Assembly (NCBI GenBank): GCA_019359125.1
Contig: JAHHHY010000013.1
Location: 1 to 64,000 of the forward strand
Direction: 5' to 3'
DNA length: 64,000 nt
DNA from: Pleurocapsa minor GSE-CHR-MK 17-07R
Lineage (GTDB): Bacteria; Chloroflexota; Anaerolineae; Aggregatilineales; Phototrophicaceae
Of this stretch, positions 50,510-59,628 are shown piece by piece. Within the stretch, counting starts at the first letter, position 1, and each line of letters begins with the position of its first letter. The position numbers were made by a program, and so were the translations under genes. Below the pieces are notes generated by a model. It searched no databases. It was given only the letters and a program-made list of their open reading frames with translations, and was not told where the DNA came from.

Positions 50510-52510
50510 TTAGGCCTGCTGGGTGAATTCACTCCACTGCGCCACCAGGCCTTCCAGCTGCGCCTGATGATCGGCATACTGACGGCCCAGCTGGGCCACA
50601 TCGTTGGGCGACTTGGCCCGTTCGATCAGGCCGGTCAGCTCTTTCATCGCGCCTTCAATCGAATGGATCTGCGCCTCAATCTGCGCCATCTCTTTGGCCG
50701 ATTTGCGCTCCTGATTGCGGACCGAATTATCGCGCGTCGATCGCTGGCTGACTTCGGCAGCGCGGCGCGCTTTCGCCTCGCGCTTGATCGCTTCACGGCG
50801 CGACAGGTAGTCCTGATACGAGCCGTTGAAGGTGACCATCGCGCCGTCTTCGATATGCCAGATCACCTGCGCCAGCCGGTCCACCAGGAAGCGGTCGTGT
50901 GACACGATCAGGATGGTGCCCTCGAAGGCATCCAGCACGCTTTCCAGCGTCTCCTGTGCCGGGATATCGAGGTGATTGGTCGGCTCGTCGAGCACGAAGA
51001 AATTCGCGCCTTTGACCGACAGGATGGCCAGTGCCAGCTTACCGCGCTCGCCGCCCGACAGGTCGCCCACCTTCTTGAACACATCGTCGCCGCGGAACAG
51101 GTACTGCGCCAGCAGATGGCGCGCCTCCGGCACGGTCATGCCCTTGGCATCGATCAGCGCCTCGACAACCGTTTGCTCCATGTTCAGGCCTTCGTGCGCC
51201 TGCGAGAAGTAGCCCACTTCCACATTCAGGCCCAGATTGCATTTGCCGTAGAGCGCATCCTGCTCGCCCAGAATCGTCTTCAGGAAGGTGGTCTTGCCGG
51301 TGCCGTTGTCGCCAATCAGCGCCGCCACCTGGCCGCGCCCCAGCTCGAATTCGCCGGTCTCAAACAGGAATCGCTCTGGAAAGCCGACGCCCAGCCCGCG
51401 CCCGCGCACCACATACTCACCGCTGCGCGGCGGGTCCTTCATACGCACGCGCATCTGCGGGGCCTTGCGCACCGGCGGCTTGATCGAGCGCAGTTCCTTG
51501 TCCATCTCGGCCACCGTCAGCGGGCGGATGCCGCCCAGCCCGGTCTCGCTCCACTTGCCGCTGTTCATGTAGCCAACGAAGCCCAGCTCACGAATCGCCC
51601 ACACGTCACGACTGAGGCGGCGCAGTCGCCCTACGGCCTGCGGATTGGTCGCGTCGCGGTCGATGTTCTTCTTGATATAGTCGAACTCGTTCCACATGCG
51701 TTCCATTTCCTGCTCATACTGCTTCAGCGCCAGGGCCTCACGCTCGGCGCGCTGCATGAGATAGGCGCTGTAATTGCCCTTGTAGGCGTCAATGCCGCCG
51801 CGATGCAGATACCAGATCGTCGAGACTGCATGGTCGAGGAAGTAGCGGTCATGGCTGACGATGATGACCGCGCCTTTCCAGCGCGAAATCGTGCCTTCCA
51901 GCCATTCGATCGCACCCACGTCCAGGTGATTGGTCGGCTCGTCCAGGATCAGCAGATGTGGGCGTTCCAGCAGCATTTTCGCCAGCAGGGCGCGCGTCTT
52001 CTGGCCGCCGCTCAGCTTGGCAATCGGCGTGCTGTAATCGGACTCGGTGAAGCCCAGGCCGCCCAGCGTCTGCGCGATCAGCGTCTCGTATTCGTAGCCG
52101 CCGCGCTGCTCGAAATCTTCCATCGTTTCGCCATAATCGGCCATCACGGTGTCAAAGTCGCAGTCCGGCTCGGTCATCTGGTGTTCCAGGTCACGCATGC
52201 GCTGTTCCAGCACGCGCACCGGGTCGAACACCGCGTTCATCTCGTCATACAGCGGCGTCGTGACATCGGTGAAGGCCTGCAGGGCTTCCTGGCGCAGATA
52301 GCCGATGCGGATGCCCGTCTGCAGGCTGACGCTGCCCGGCGATGCGGGCTGTTCCAGGCCAGCCAGCATGACCAGCAGCGAGGTCTTGCCAGCGCCGTTG
52401 GGCCCGACCAGGCCGATGTGCGCGTCGTTTTCGACCGCCACATTGACATCGCTGAAAATGATATTTGCGCCAAACGCGCAGCTTACTTTGGAGGCGGAGA
52501 GAATCGGCAT
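50510..52510 (-). CDS. ABC-F family ATPase
   Basis: The 666-aa protein is read from ATG 52510 (PILSASKVSCAFGANIIF); the frame extends to 52564 but lacks support. It has two ATP-binding cassettes: Walker A GPNGAGKTS and GDNGTGKTT, signatures LSGGQKTRA and LSGGERGKLA, and EPTNHLD twice. Between them is the basic linker helix (residues ~245-330). The C-terminal coiled coil (~560-666) is charged. It has no membrane domain. It acts on ribosomes (EttA/Uup-like) rather than in transport. The specific subfamily is not decided. Confidence 0.85.
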   Translation of the reverse strand: MPILSASKVSCAFGANIIFSDVNVAVENDAHIGLVGPNGAGKTSLLVMLAGLEQPASPGSVSLQTGIRIGYLRQEALQAFTDVTTPLYDEMNAVFDPVRVLEQRMRDLEHQMTEPDCDFDTVMADYGETMEDFEQRGGYEYETLIAQTLGGLGFTESDYSTPIAKLSGGQKTRALLAKMLLERPHLLILDEPTNHLDVGAIEWLEGTISRWKGAVIIVSHDRYFLDHAVSTIWYLHRGGIDAYKGNYSAYLMQRAEREALALKQYEQEMERMWNEFDYIKKNIDRDATNPQAVGRLRRLSRDVWAIRELGFVGYMNSGKWSETGLGGIRPLTVAEMDKELRSIKPPVRKAPQMRVRMKDPPRSGEYVVRGRGLGVGFPERFLFETGEFELGRGQVAALIGDNGTGKTTFLKTILGEQDALYGKCNLGLNVEVGYFSQAHEGLNMEQTVVEALIDAKGMTVPEARHLLAQYLFRGDDVFKKVGDLSGGERGKLALAILSVKGANFFVLDEPTNHLDIPAQETLESVLDAFEGTILIVSHDRFLVDRLAQVIWHIEDGAMVTFNGSYQDYLSRREAIKREAKARRAAEVSQRSTRDNSVRNQERKSAKEMAQIEAQIHSIEGAMKELTGLIERAKSPNDVAQLGRQYADHQAQLEGLVAQWSEFTQQA

Positions 52511-52622
52511 AGCGTTTACTGCCTGTCTTGTGATTACACTGCCCGTCAGTATAATTGGGTTCACGACGGTTCACCAGAGGTAGATTGTCCCATTTTTATC
52601 GGTCTTTAGGCGGAGACAAAAC

Positions 52623-53189
52623 ATGACGCTACAGCTCAGCACCGCCCGGCTGGCGATTCGGCCCTTCAACGACGACGATTTGCATGCCTTTATGCACCTG
52701 AACCACGAGGCATTCGACGCGCCGCTGGACGAAAACGCCACGCGCGAATGGCTGACCTGGACGCAGCTGAATTACCGCCAGCTCGCCCGCCTGTATCAGC
52801 CGCCCTATGGCGACTATGCCGTGACGCTCGCCGATACCGGCGAGCTGATTGGCTCGGTCGGGCTGGTGCAGACGGTGGTGCCGTGGCACGTGCTGGACGC
52901 TTTTCGCCCGGCCAACGCGCCCGTCGACGCGAAAGTGTCGCCAGAATTTGGCCTGTTCTGGATGACGCGGACGGCGCATCGCGGCCACGGTTACGCCAGC
53001 GAAGCGGCATCCGCGCTGATGCACTTCATCCTGACGACCCTGCATGCGCGCCGCGTGGTCGCCACCACCGAACACGAGAACCTCGCTAGCCAGGCCGTCA
53101 TGCGCAGGCTGGGCATGACGCTGTACTCCAACCCCACCCCGGACCCGTTCTGGTTTCAGGTAGTCGGCGTGCAAACAGTGGAATTTTAG
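52623..53189 (+). CDS. GNAT family N-acetyltransferase
   Basis: The 188-aa protein begins LQLSTARLAIRPFNDDDLHAFMHLNHEAF, has EFGLFWMTRTAHRGHGYASEAASALMHFIL as the acetyl-CoA motif and HENLASQAVMRRLGMTL as motif B; this is the RimJ/RimL type. It is divergent from the ABC-F gene and followed by an AT-rich accessory gene in the same direction, with 56 nt between. The acceptor substrate is unknown. Confidence 0.85.
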   Translation: MTLQLSTARLAIRPFNDDDLHAFMHLNHEAFDAPLDENATREWLTWTQLNYRQLARLYQPPYGDYAVTLADTGELIGSVGLVQTVVPWHVLDAFRPANAPVDAKVSPEFGLFWMTRTAHRGHGYASEAASALMHFILTTLHARRVVATTEHENLASQAVMRRLGMTLYSNPTPDPFWFQVVGVQTVEF

Positions 53190-53245
53190 ACTATCATTAC
53201 AACGTCATTATCTGAGTTCGCTTTTTAGACGTAAGGAATTCGCCA

Positions 53246-55234
53246 TTGAACGCCAATGAGACAAAACTACAAAAAATTGTTGAAGGAACAGTCCAATATG
53301 TTGTCCCTCTGTTTCAAAGAGCCTACAGCTGGCGTAAAGAACAATGGAAAGTACTTTGGGAGGACATTGTTGAACTAGTTGAAAATCCTGACATAAAGAG
53401 CCATTTTATCGGATCAATTGTCACTATGCCTACGGTTTCAGTACCTGAAGGTGTTGGAAAGTATTTGTTGATAGATGGACAGCAGCGGCTGACAACAATT
53501 TTTGTACTAATGGCTGTAATCAGAGATCTAGCATCGTTCAACGAGGATAGATTATCTCAAGAAATAAACGAAACATATCTGATCAACAAGTTTAAAGAAG
53601 ACACAGATCGATACAAATTATTACCAACACAATCAGATAGAAGTCATTTTAGTAAGCTAATCGATTCTGAGCGTGGAGAAATTAACGAAATTTCAGATTT
53701 ATACAGCTGTTATTTGTTCTTTGAGCGTGAGATCAGAAGAAGTTCTATTGACCTTAGAATACTGACTAACACGATTATTTCCAAATTCTCGGTTGTTAGT
53801 ATTGTCTTAGGTGCAGAAGATAATGCTCATTTAGTATTTGAAAGTTTGAACGCCAAGGGAAGGCCCCTTACGCAAGCTGACCTTATCAGAAATTTCTTCT
53901 TCATGCGTCTGCATAGCAAAGAGCATGATACGCTTTATGAAACTTATTGGATGCCAATGCAACGCGACTTACGAGATGATTTGACTGAATTTATTCGTCA
54001 CTACATTATGAAATCAGGATTAGATGTGAGGAGTGACAATGTATATTTTTCTCTCAAAGATCAAATAAGCATGAATAATGCTATGGATATATTGAAGGAT
54101 TTGGCTAATCACGCAACATACTACAAAAGATTCATCGATCCGAATTTCGAGCCTGACCCCCAAATTTCAAAACGGCTATTCTATATTAAAAGACTTGACA
54201 TGACGACAACTTACCCATTTTTGCTTAACTGCTATCATCACTATGCTCTTGATGAGATTCGCAAAGACGAATTTATTGAGATACTCGATGTGGTCGAAAA
54301 CTTTGTGCTCCGCAGAATAATATGTGGTATACCGTCAAATGATCTACGAAAGATTTTCCCAAGCCTGTTTCAACAGGCGGTGAATTCTAAAGACAGACTT
54401 GTTAACGCTGTAAAGTCTATTCTTCAAACAAAACGGTACCCTACTGACAATCAGTTCAGAGCAGAACTGCAAAGAGCAGAACTGTACGGTCGTCAGGATC
54501 GCGAGAAACGCTGCAGACATATTCTTGAACGTCTTGAGTCATCATTTGGTCACAAAGAAGGAGTACCATTTGATTTACTGACTATTGAGCATGTCATGCC
54601 TCAGACTTTGAGTGATGAATGGAAAAAACACTTAGGAGCGACGTGGCAAACTGATTTTGACCTTATGTTGAATACCTTAGGAAATCTCACCTTAACTGGT
54701 TACAACTCAGAACTTTCAAACAGCCTTTTTAGTAAGAAGAAGGAACTTCTGTCACAAAGTCATCTTGAATTAAATCGATATTTTCAAGACATAGAAATTT
54801 GGAATGCAGATGCCATAGAAAAAAGGTCATCAATCTTAGCAGATCAAGTTCTCACAATATGGCCATATTTTGGGGAAGCTGCGGAAACCGGGATACTAGT
54901 CGATGCAAAAGCAATTGTTACAGGCACTGTTCCAGTTAACATATTCTTCTTGAAGCAATTGCTACCAGTTTCATCATGGAGAGAGGTACTAACAGTTACG
55001 TTAAAGGAAATAGCATCAATCGACACAGAAAAATTCTTACAGATGGCTTCTCATCTAAGTCAATTAATTTCGACTGATGGATCTTCTTTCAGAAGGCCAA
55101 TGTCAATTGCACAGATAAGCGGTATTGAGTACTTTGTGGAAACACATCTTTCTGCCCAACAAATCTACAGAACCTGCAAGAAGGCAATTGAGCTAATTGA
55201 TTTAGAGGATGATGACTGGGTTATTGAATATTAG
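53246..55234 (+). CDS. GmrSD-type restriction protein (DUF262-DUF1524)
   Basis: The 662-aa protein starts at TTG 53246 after GTAAGGA. The N-terminal DUF262 has the NTPase motif LIDGQQRLTTI (~76-86) and FESLNAKGRPLTQADLIRN. The DUF1524 HNH-like nuclease has TIEHVMPQ (~446) and LGNLTLTGYNSELSN. Residues ~560-662 form an extra C-terminal region. This is the fused form of GmrS and GmrD, type IV enzymes that cut modified phage DNA. Codons are far more AT-rich than the surrounding DNA, so it is an acquired gene. It has no methylase or partner. Confidence 0.85.
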   Translation: MNANETKLQKIVEGTVQYVVPLFQRAYSWRKEQWKVLWEDIVELVENPDIKSHFIGSIVTMPTVSVPEGVGKYLLIDGQQRLTTIFVLMAVIRDLASFNEDRLSQEINETYLINKFKEDTDRYKLLPTQSDRSHFSKLIDSERGEINEISDLYSCYLFFEREIRRSSIDLRILTNTIISKFSVVSIVLGAEDNAHLVFESLNAKGRPLTQADLIRNFFFMRLHSKEHDTLYETYWMPMQRDLRDDLTEFIRHYIMKSGLDVRSDNVYFSLKDQISMNNAMDILKDLANHATYYKRFIDPNFEPDPQISKRLFYIKRLDMTTTYPFLLNCYHHYALDEIRKDEFIEILDVVENFVLRRIICGIPSNDLRKIFPSLFQQAVNSKDRLVNAVKSILQTKRYPTDNQFRAELQRAELYGRQDREKRCRHILERLESSFGHKEGVPFDLLTIEHVMPQTLSDEWKKHLGATWQTDFDLMLNTLGNLTLTGYNSELSNSLFSKKKELLSQSHLELNRYFQDIEIWNADAIEKRSSILADQVLTIWPYFGEAAETGILVDAKAIVTGTVPVNIFFLKQLLPVSSWREVLTVTLKEIASIDTEKFLQMASHLSQLISTDGSSFRRPMSIAQISGIEYFVETHLSAQQIYRTCKKAIELIDLEDDDWVIEY

Positions 55235-55250
55235 CAGGCTCATATTCCGA

Positions 55251-55266
55251 ATTGTGGCGCCACAAT
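55251..55266. promoter_or_regulatory. Perfect 16-bp palindrome before the dehydrogenase operon
   Basis: ATTGTGGCGCCACAAT is identical on both strands. It lies 63 nt upstream of the dehydrogenase start and 14 nt before a possible -10 (TACAAT at 55281). It is probably an operator; no regulator gene is adjacent. Confidence 0.65.
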
Positions 55267-55329
55267 AGCCTCTGAACTACTACAATGTTACACTGGTGCC
55301 CTGCCGATAGATGCTGGAGATGAGCGACC

Positions 55330-56370
55330 ATGATGGAATTTGTGCTGGCCGGGCCAAAGCAGATCGTCTTTCGCGAGTACAGCGAGCCGCCGCTGAAACC
55401 CGACGAAGTACGCGTGCAGACGGTGCTGACCGGCCTCAAGCACGGCACAGAAATGGCGATGTACGAGGGCAAAACCCCATTCGCCACCCACGACTTCGAC
55501 CCGGAATACCGGCTTTTCCGCGAAAAAGAAAATCAGCAGATTTACCCGCTCAACCTAGGCTCATGGGGCGTTGGCCGCGTGACCGAGACGGGCGCCGATG
55601 TGCGCGGATTTTCCGTCGGTGAGCTGGTGCTGGCGCCGATGCCGCACCGCCCCACCAATGTTGTGCGCCCGCCGCGCCTGTATCGCCTGGGCGACATCGA
55701 TCCGCAAATGGCCATCTTCACCGACCCGGCCATTTTCGCGCTCTCGGCCGTGCATGACGCGCAAATCAGCCTGGGCGACCACGTCGCCATCTTCGGCATG
55801 GGCGCCATCGGACTGCTGGCCGTGCAGTTTGCGCGCATGAGCGGCGCCAGCGTGATCGCTGTCGATCTGCTGCCAGAACGGCTGGCGCTGGCCGCGCAGC
55901 TGGGCGCGACGGCTGTGCTCAACCCGGCGGAAGGCGATGTCGCGCTGCACATGCGCGACCTGACCGGCCGCAAAGGCGTCGATACCGCTATCGAAATTTC
56001 GGGCTCGCTGATGGCTTTGCAGCAGGCGGTGCGCAGCGCCCGTCCGTGCGGACGGGTGGTGGCCGCCAGCTACTATAAAGGCCAGATGCCCTTCGAGTTT
56101 GGCGCGGAGTGGCACCACAACCGCCTGACGATGATCTCCAGCATGCCGGTCTGGGGCATGCCGCACCGGCGCGCACCCTTATGGGATCTGGCGCGCATGG
56201 AAAGCACGATTCTGGCGCTGATGCGCGAAGGACGGCTGGTCACCGCGCCTTTGCTCGGCCACGTCTTCCCCTACGCGTCAGCAGCCGAGGCCTATGCGCT
56301 GATCGCTGAAAAGCCGAACCTGTATATCAAGACGGCCTTCACCTATGGCGAAGCGGACGGAGGGTCATAA
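55330..56370 (+). CDS. Zinc-type dehydrogenase (MDR family)
   Basis: The 346-aa protein has a GroES-like N-terminal half (MEFVLAGPKQIVFREYSEPPLKPDEVRV) and a Rossmann domain with VAIFGMGAIGLLAVQFARMSGA (~155-175). The catalytic-zinc Cys expected near residue 40 is absent (TGLKHGTEMAMYEG has no Cys) and the structural Cys quartet is missing, so it may be a zinc-poor quinone-reductase-like or sugar dehydrogenase variant. It is co-transcribed with the double TIM-barrel gene (1-nt overlap), so a sugar or polyol substrate is likely. Confidence 0.75.
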   Translation: MMEFVLAGPKQIVFREYSEPPLKPDEVRVQTVLTGLKHGTEMAMYEGKTPFATHDFDPEYRLFREKENQQIYPLNLGSWGVGRVTETGADVRGFSVGELVLAPMPHRPTNVVRPPRLYRLGDIDPQMAIFTDPAIFALSAVHDAQISLGDHVAIFGMGAIGLLAVQFARMSGASVIAVDLLPERLALAAQLGATAVLNPAEGDVALHMRDLTGRKGVDTAIEISGSLMALQQAVRSARPCGRVVAASYYKGQMPFEFGAEWHHNRLTMISSMPVWGMPHRRAPLWDLARMESTILALMREGRLVTAPLLGHVFPYASAAEAYALIAEKPNLYIKTAFTYGEADGGS

Positions 56371-57974
56371 TGCGACTGGGCGCGGTGGAACAGCTCTTCG
56401 ACGACATTCAGGATGACCGAGACCGTTTTATCGCGGCAAACCGACTCGGCCTGCACGGGCTGGAAATCATGCTCACGCGGCAGCAGCTTCGCGACGGTGC
56501 GCGCCTGAACAGGCTGGCGGAAGCAAAGGCGGCTGCCGGGCTGGAGATTCCCTCGCTGATGATGTTCGAGCTGAACAGCGGCGGCATCGCGTCGGCCGAT
56601 GAGGCCGTGGCTGCTGAAGCAGACAAAGATATCCGCATCGCCATGCGCTGGGCGGCGGCGCTGGGCGCGAAGCATATCCTCGTCCCGTTCTTCGTCAGCG
56701 CGGACCTGGAAACGCCCGACGACATCGCGCGGGCCATCCGCGGATTCAGCCGTCTGCTGCCGGAGGCGCAGGCGCACGGCGTGCATCTGCTGATGGAAAG
56801 CACACTGCCATCACGCGATATCCTGGCGATGGCCGACGCGCTTCAGCACGCGCATTTCGGCGTGTACTTCGACGTGGCCAATATGGTGGCGCGCGGCATG
56901 GACAGCGCAGCCGAGATTCACGCGCAGGCGCCGCTCATCCGGCAGGTGCATTTCAAGGACACCGGCATACGCCCGGGTGATGGCGTGCTCGGCACCGGCC
57001 TGGTGGACTACCCGGCCTGCGTGACCGCGCTGCGCGCCATCGGCTATGACGGCTGGATCATGCTGGAAACGATGCGCCGCACAGCCCCACTGGTCGCGCG
57101 CGACATCGCCTTCACCGAATGGCTGCTGCCGGGCATTTCGCGCCAGAGCCGGAGGCCGCGCCTGGCCGTTTCCAGTGCATTAATGGATACACACGATCCG
57201 CATGCGCTGGCCGACGTGTGCCGTCAGCAGGGCGTGTATGGCCTCATGCTGGAAGGGACGCTGCTGGAACAGGTCGTGCGCGATGCGTCCGCTGGCGATG
57301 CGCTGCGTCTCGCGCTGGAGGAGGCCGATATCGCCATCGTGGCGCTGGGCGCGAACCACAATCTGGCCGCGAAAGACGAGGCCCGCTGGCAGCACAATAT
57401 CGCGTTCGTGCGCGCCTGCCTGAATGCGGCGCGTCGGCTGGGGACGGCCATCGTGGTGACCGGCGGCGGCACCCGCCATCCAGTCGATGACCAGGCAAAC
57501 AGCCCGGAAAACTGGCGCGCAGATGCCCGTCAGCGCCTGTTTGACGCGCTGGATGCGCTGCTGCCCGCCGCGCAGGATGCGCATGCCCTGCTGGCGCTGG
57601 AGCCGCATGTGCATTCGGTCATCCGCACGCAGGTGCACATGACCGAGCTGGCCGACCGCTTCCGGTCCGACCATCTTCAGTTTGTGCTCAGCCCGTATGG
57701 CTTCCTGTGGGAGCGACAGGCTGGTCCAGACGCATTCGTGCGCGGGCTGCTGTCGCGCTGGGAGCATCGCTTCGTGCTGGCGCAGGCCGCCGACCTGCCA
57801 GCAGGCGGCATCGACGAAGGCCTGCTGCCGTTTGGCGAGGGCGCGCTCGATCAGGAAGACTATATCAGTTTCCTGGCCCGCATCCGCCCGGACCTGCCGG
57901 TTGTGCTGCGCGGCGTGGAAGCCGGACAAATCAGCGCGTCAGCAAGTCGACTGCGTGCGGCCATGCAGGGCTGA
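56370..57974 (+). CDS. Tandem TIM-barrel sugar epimerase/isomerase-like fusion
   Basis: The 534-aa protein starts on the ATG that overlaps the previous stop. Residues 1-265 are a xylose-isomerase-like TIM barrel with metal-site acids and histidines (MESTLPS, YFDVANM, IRQVHFKDTG, IMLETMRR). Residues ~270-534 are a second related barrel (HNLAAKDEARWQHNIAFVRACLNAAR, LLALEPHVHS). Usual proteins have one barrel (about 280 aa). With the upstream dehydrogenase it may oxidise and epimerise a sugar acid or inositol; inferred. Whether both barrels are active is unclear. Confidence 0.75.
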   Translation: MRLGAVEQLFDDIQDDRDRFIAANRLGLHGLEIMLTRQQLRDGARLNRLAEAKAAAGLEIPSLMMFELNSGGIASADEAVAAEADKDIRIAMRWAAALGAKHILVPFFVSADLETPDDIARAIRGFSRLLPEAQAHGVHLLMESTLPSRDILAMADALQHAHFGVYFDVANMVARGMDSAAEIHAQAPLIRQVHFKDTGIRPGDGVLGTGLVDYPACVTALRAIGYDGWIMLETMRRTAPLVARDIAFTEWLLPGISRQSRRPRLAVSSALMDTHDPHALADVCRQQGVYGLMLEGTLLEQVVRDASAGDALRLALEEADIAIVALGANHNLAAKDEARWQHNIAFVRACLNAARRLGTAIVVTGGGTRHPVDDQANSPENWRADARQRLFDALDALLPAAQDAHALLALEPHVHSVIRTQVHMTELADRFRSDHLQFVLSPYGFLWERQAGPDAFVRGLLSRWEHRFVLAQAADLPAGGIDEGLLPFGEGALDQEDYISFLARIRPDLPVVLRGVEAGQISASASRLRAAMQG

Positions 57975-58019
57975 GAGAGCAGTGCTACACTGGGTAAAAA
58001 ACATCCCGGGGATGAGGCG

Positions 58020-58274
58020 ATGAGCGACCATCTGAGCACCTTCATGGACATCGTGCTGGCGGAGCAACCACGCACAGTCGAGCTGTTCTGGGCACTCTAT
58101 GATGCCAGCGCACGGCTGGACGGTGGCACCTTCATGAATTTTCCGCGCAGCGCGTTCGGCGACATGAACCGCTGGATAGGGTCGCTGGGCTATTACACGC
58201 TTGTCGAAGAGGATGTCGACCCGCGGGGCGGCATTGAGGGCTACTGCAAGTATGTGCACAGCAAGCGCCGGTGA
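58020..58274 (+). CDS. Small conserved-type protein, paralogue A
   Basis: The 84-aa protein contains FMNFPRSAFGDMNRWIGSLGYY followed by DVDPRGGIEGYCKYV. It has no membrane segment. The adjacent gene at 58281 is a clear relative, sharing the W-x10 or so-DPRGG-x-EGY-x-[KR]-YV end. I do not recognise the family. It lies 45 nt after the barrel gene and 6 nt before the paralogue, so all may be one transcript. Confidence 0.55.
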   Translation: MSDHLSTFMDIVLAEQPRTVELFWALYDASARLDGGTFMNFPRSAFGDMNRWIGSLGYYTLVEEDVDPRGGIEGYCKYVHSKRR

Positions 58275-58280
58275 ACCCTC

Positions 58281-58523
58281 ATGACTGACCTGCAAGAGAT
58301 CATCGCTGAGCTCGAAGCCACCAGGCCCGACACGCTCGTGGTGGGCTGGTTGCTGGACGACGCGCGGGTCATCATGGATGGGCGTGAAAGGCTGATATTT
58401 CCGCACGCCCTGTTCATGGGTATACAGCGCTGGGTGGAATCCCAGCAGGACTATAGCCTTGAATACTCCGACATCGACCCACGCGGCGGCATGGAAGGTT
58501 ACTTCCGCTATGTGCGCACATAG
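58281..58523 (+). CDS. Small conserved-type protein, paralogue B
   Basis: The 80-aa protein contains IFPHALFMGIQRWVESQQDYSLEYSDIDPRGGMEGYFRYV, collinear with paralogue A. The N-terminal halves differ (DLQEIIAELEATRPDT here). The conserved C-terminal half suggests a shared binding surface. It starts at ATG 58281 after GTGAACC-type sequence without a strong ribosome site, consistent with coupling to the previous gene. Function is unknown. Confidence 0.55.
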   Translation: MTDLQEIIAELEATRPDTLVVGWLLDDARVIMDGRERLIFPHALFMGIQRWVESQQDYSLEYSDIDPRGGMEGYFRYVRT

Positions 58524-58596
58524 TCCTTAGTCCCGCCCTGCGCGCACCTGCTATCGCAGTGAATTATTTCATCCGACCATCGCATAGGGGACCGTC

Positions 58597-59523
58597 ATGC
58601 TGGATACCGTCATCATTGGGGGCAGCAGCGCCGGGCTGAGCGCCGCATTGATCCTCGGCCGCTCGCTCAGGAACGTCGTCGTTCTGGACGATCAGAAGCC
58701 GTGTAACCGCTTCACCCATGCCTCGCACGGGTTTCTGACGCAGGACGGCACTGCGCCGGCGCAGCTGCTGCAGACAGCCCGTGACCAGCTCGCTCCGTAT
58801 GCCACGGTGACGCTGAAATCTGCCACGGCGGTCACCATCACCGCGACCGCGCACGGTTTCACGGTGCTGGATGCCAGTGGACAAGCGCATGATGCGCGCA
58901 CCGTGCTGCTGGCCACCGGCCTGCACGATGCCTTGCCTGCACTGGAAGGTATCGAGCCCTTATGGGGCAAAAGCGTCTTTCACTGCCCGTACTGCGATGG
59001 CTATGAAGTGTGTGGCAAGGCTGTCGCCGTCTATGGGACGGATGAGGCCGCCATGCATCTGCTGCTGCTGATGCGCAACCTGACGCCCGCGCTGACGCTG
59101 GTGACGGGCGGGCTGTGGCAGCCAACGCCCGAGCAGCGCGAGAAAATCGCCAGTCTGGGGATTCGCCTGGCGGAAACGCCGGTCAGCCGCCTCGAAAGCA
59201 CAGACAGCCAGATTCAGGCAATCCGCTTTGCCGACGGCTCAACGCTGGCCTGCGACGCGCTGTTCATCCGCCCAAAGACCAGCCATCGCACGCCCTTCGC
59301 GCACGACCTGGGGTGCCAAATGAATGTACACCAGGTGGTGCAGGTCGATTTGCGTGGCCGCACCAGCGTCGCGGGGGTGTATGCGGCCGGTGACCTGTCC
59401 TCGCCGATTCGGAGCGTGGCCATCGCCGTGGCCCAGGGCGCCGCCGCGGGCTATGGCATCAACGCCGACCTGGTTGAGCAGGGCATCATCGGAGACATGG
59501 CGCCCTCAGCCGAGGGGCGCTGA
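58597..59523 (+). CDS. Thioredoxin-reductase-like flavoprotein
   Basis: The 308-aa protein has the FAD motif VIIGGSSAGLSAALILGRS at its start, the redox-active pair CPYCDGYE (~128-131), the NAD(P) region VAVYGTDEAAMHL and the late FAD motif VYAAGDLSSP. The NADPH GxGxxA/G is altered to YGTDEA, as in TrxB-like ferredoxin or thiol oxidoreductases involved in dithiol formation. It is monocistronic and its partner thioredoxin is not nearby. Confidence 0.8.
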   Translation: MLDTVIIGGSSAGLSAALILGRSLRNVVVLDDQKPCNRFTHASHGFLTQDGTAPAQLLQTARDQLAPYATVTLKSATAVTITATAHGFTVLDASGQAHDARTVLLATGLHDALPALEGIEPLWGKSVFHCPYCDGYEVCGKAVAVYGTDEAAMHLLLLMRNLTPALTLVTGGLWQPTPEQREKIASLGIRLAETPVSRLESTDSQIQAIRFADGSTLACDALFIRPKTSHRTPFAHDLGCQMNVHQVVQVDLRGRTSVAGVYAAGDLSSPIRSVAIAVAQGAAAGYGINADLVEQGIIGDMAPSAEGR

Positions 59524-59628
59524 TGCACCCGATGTGCGGGCAGGGCAGGGATTGAACCCGCCCCGTTTCTCTGGCTGCCGCACGCGCTATACTGGTGGGC
59601 ATAAGATTCGTGCTGCGGAGGCATCCCC

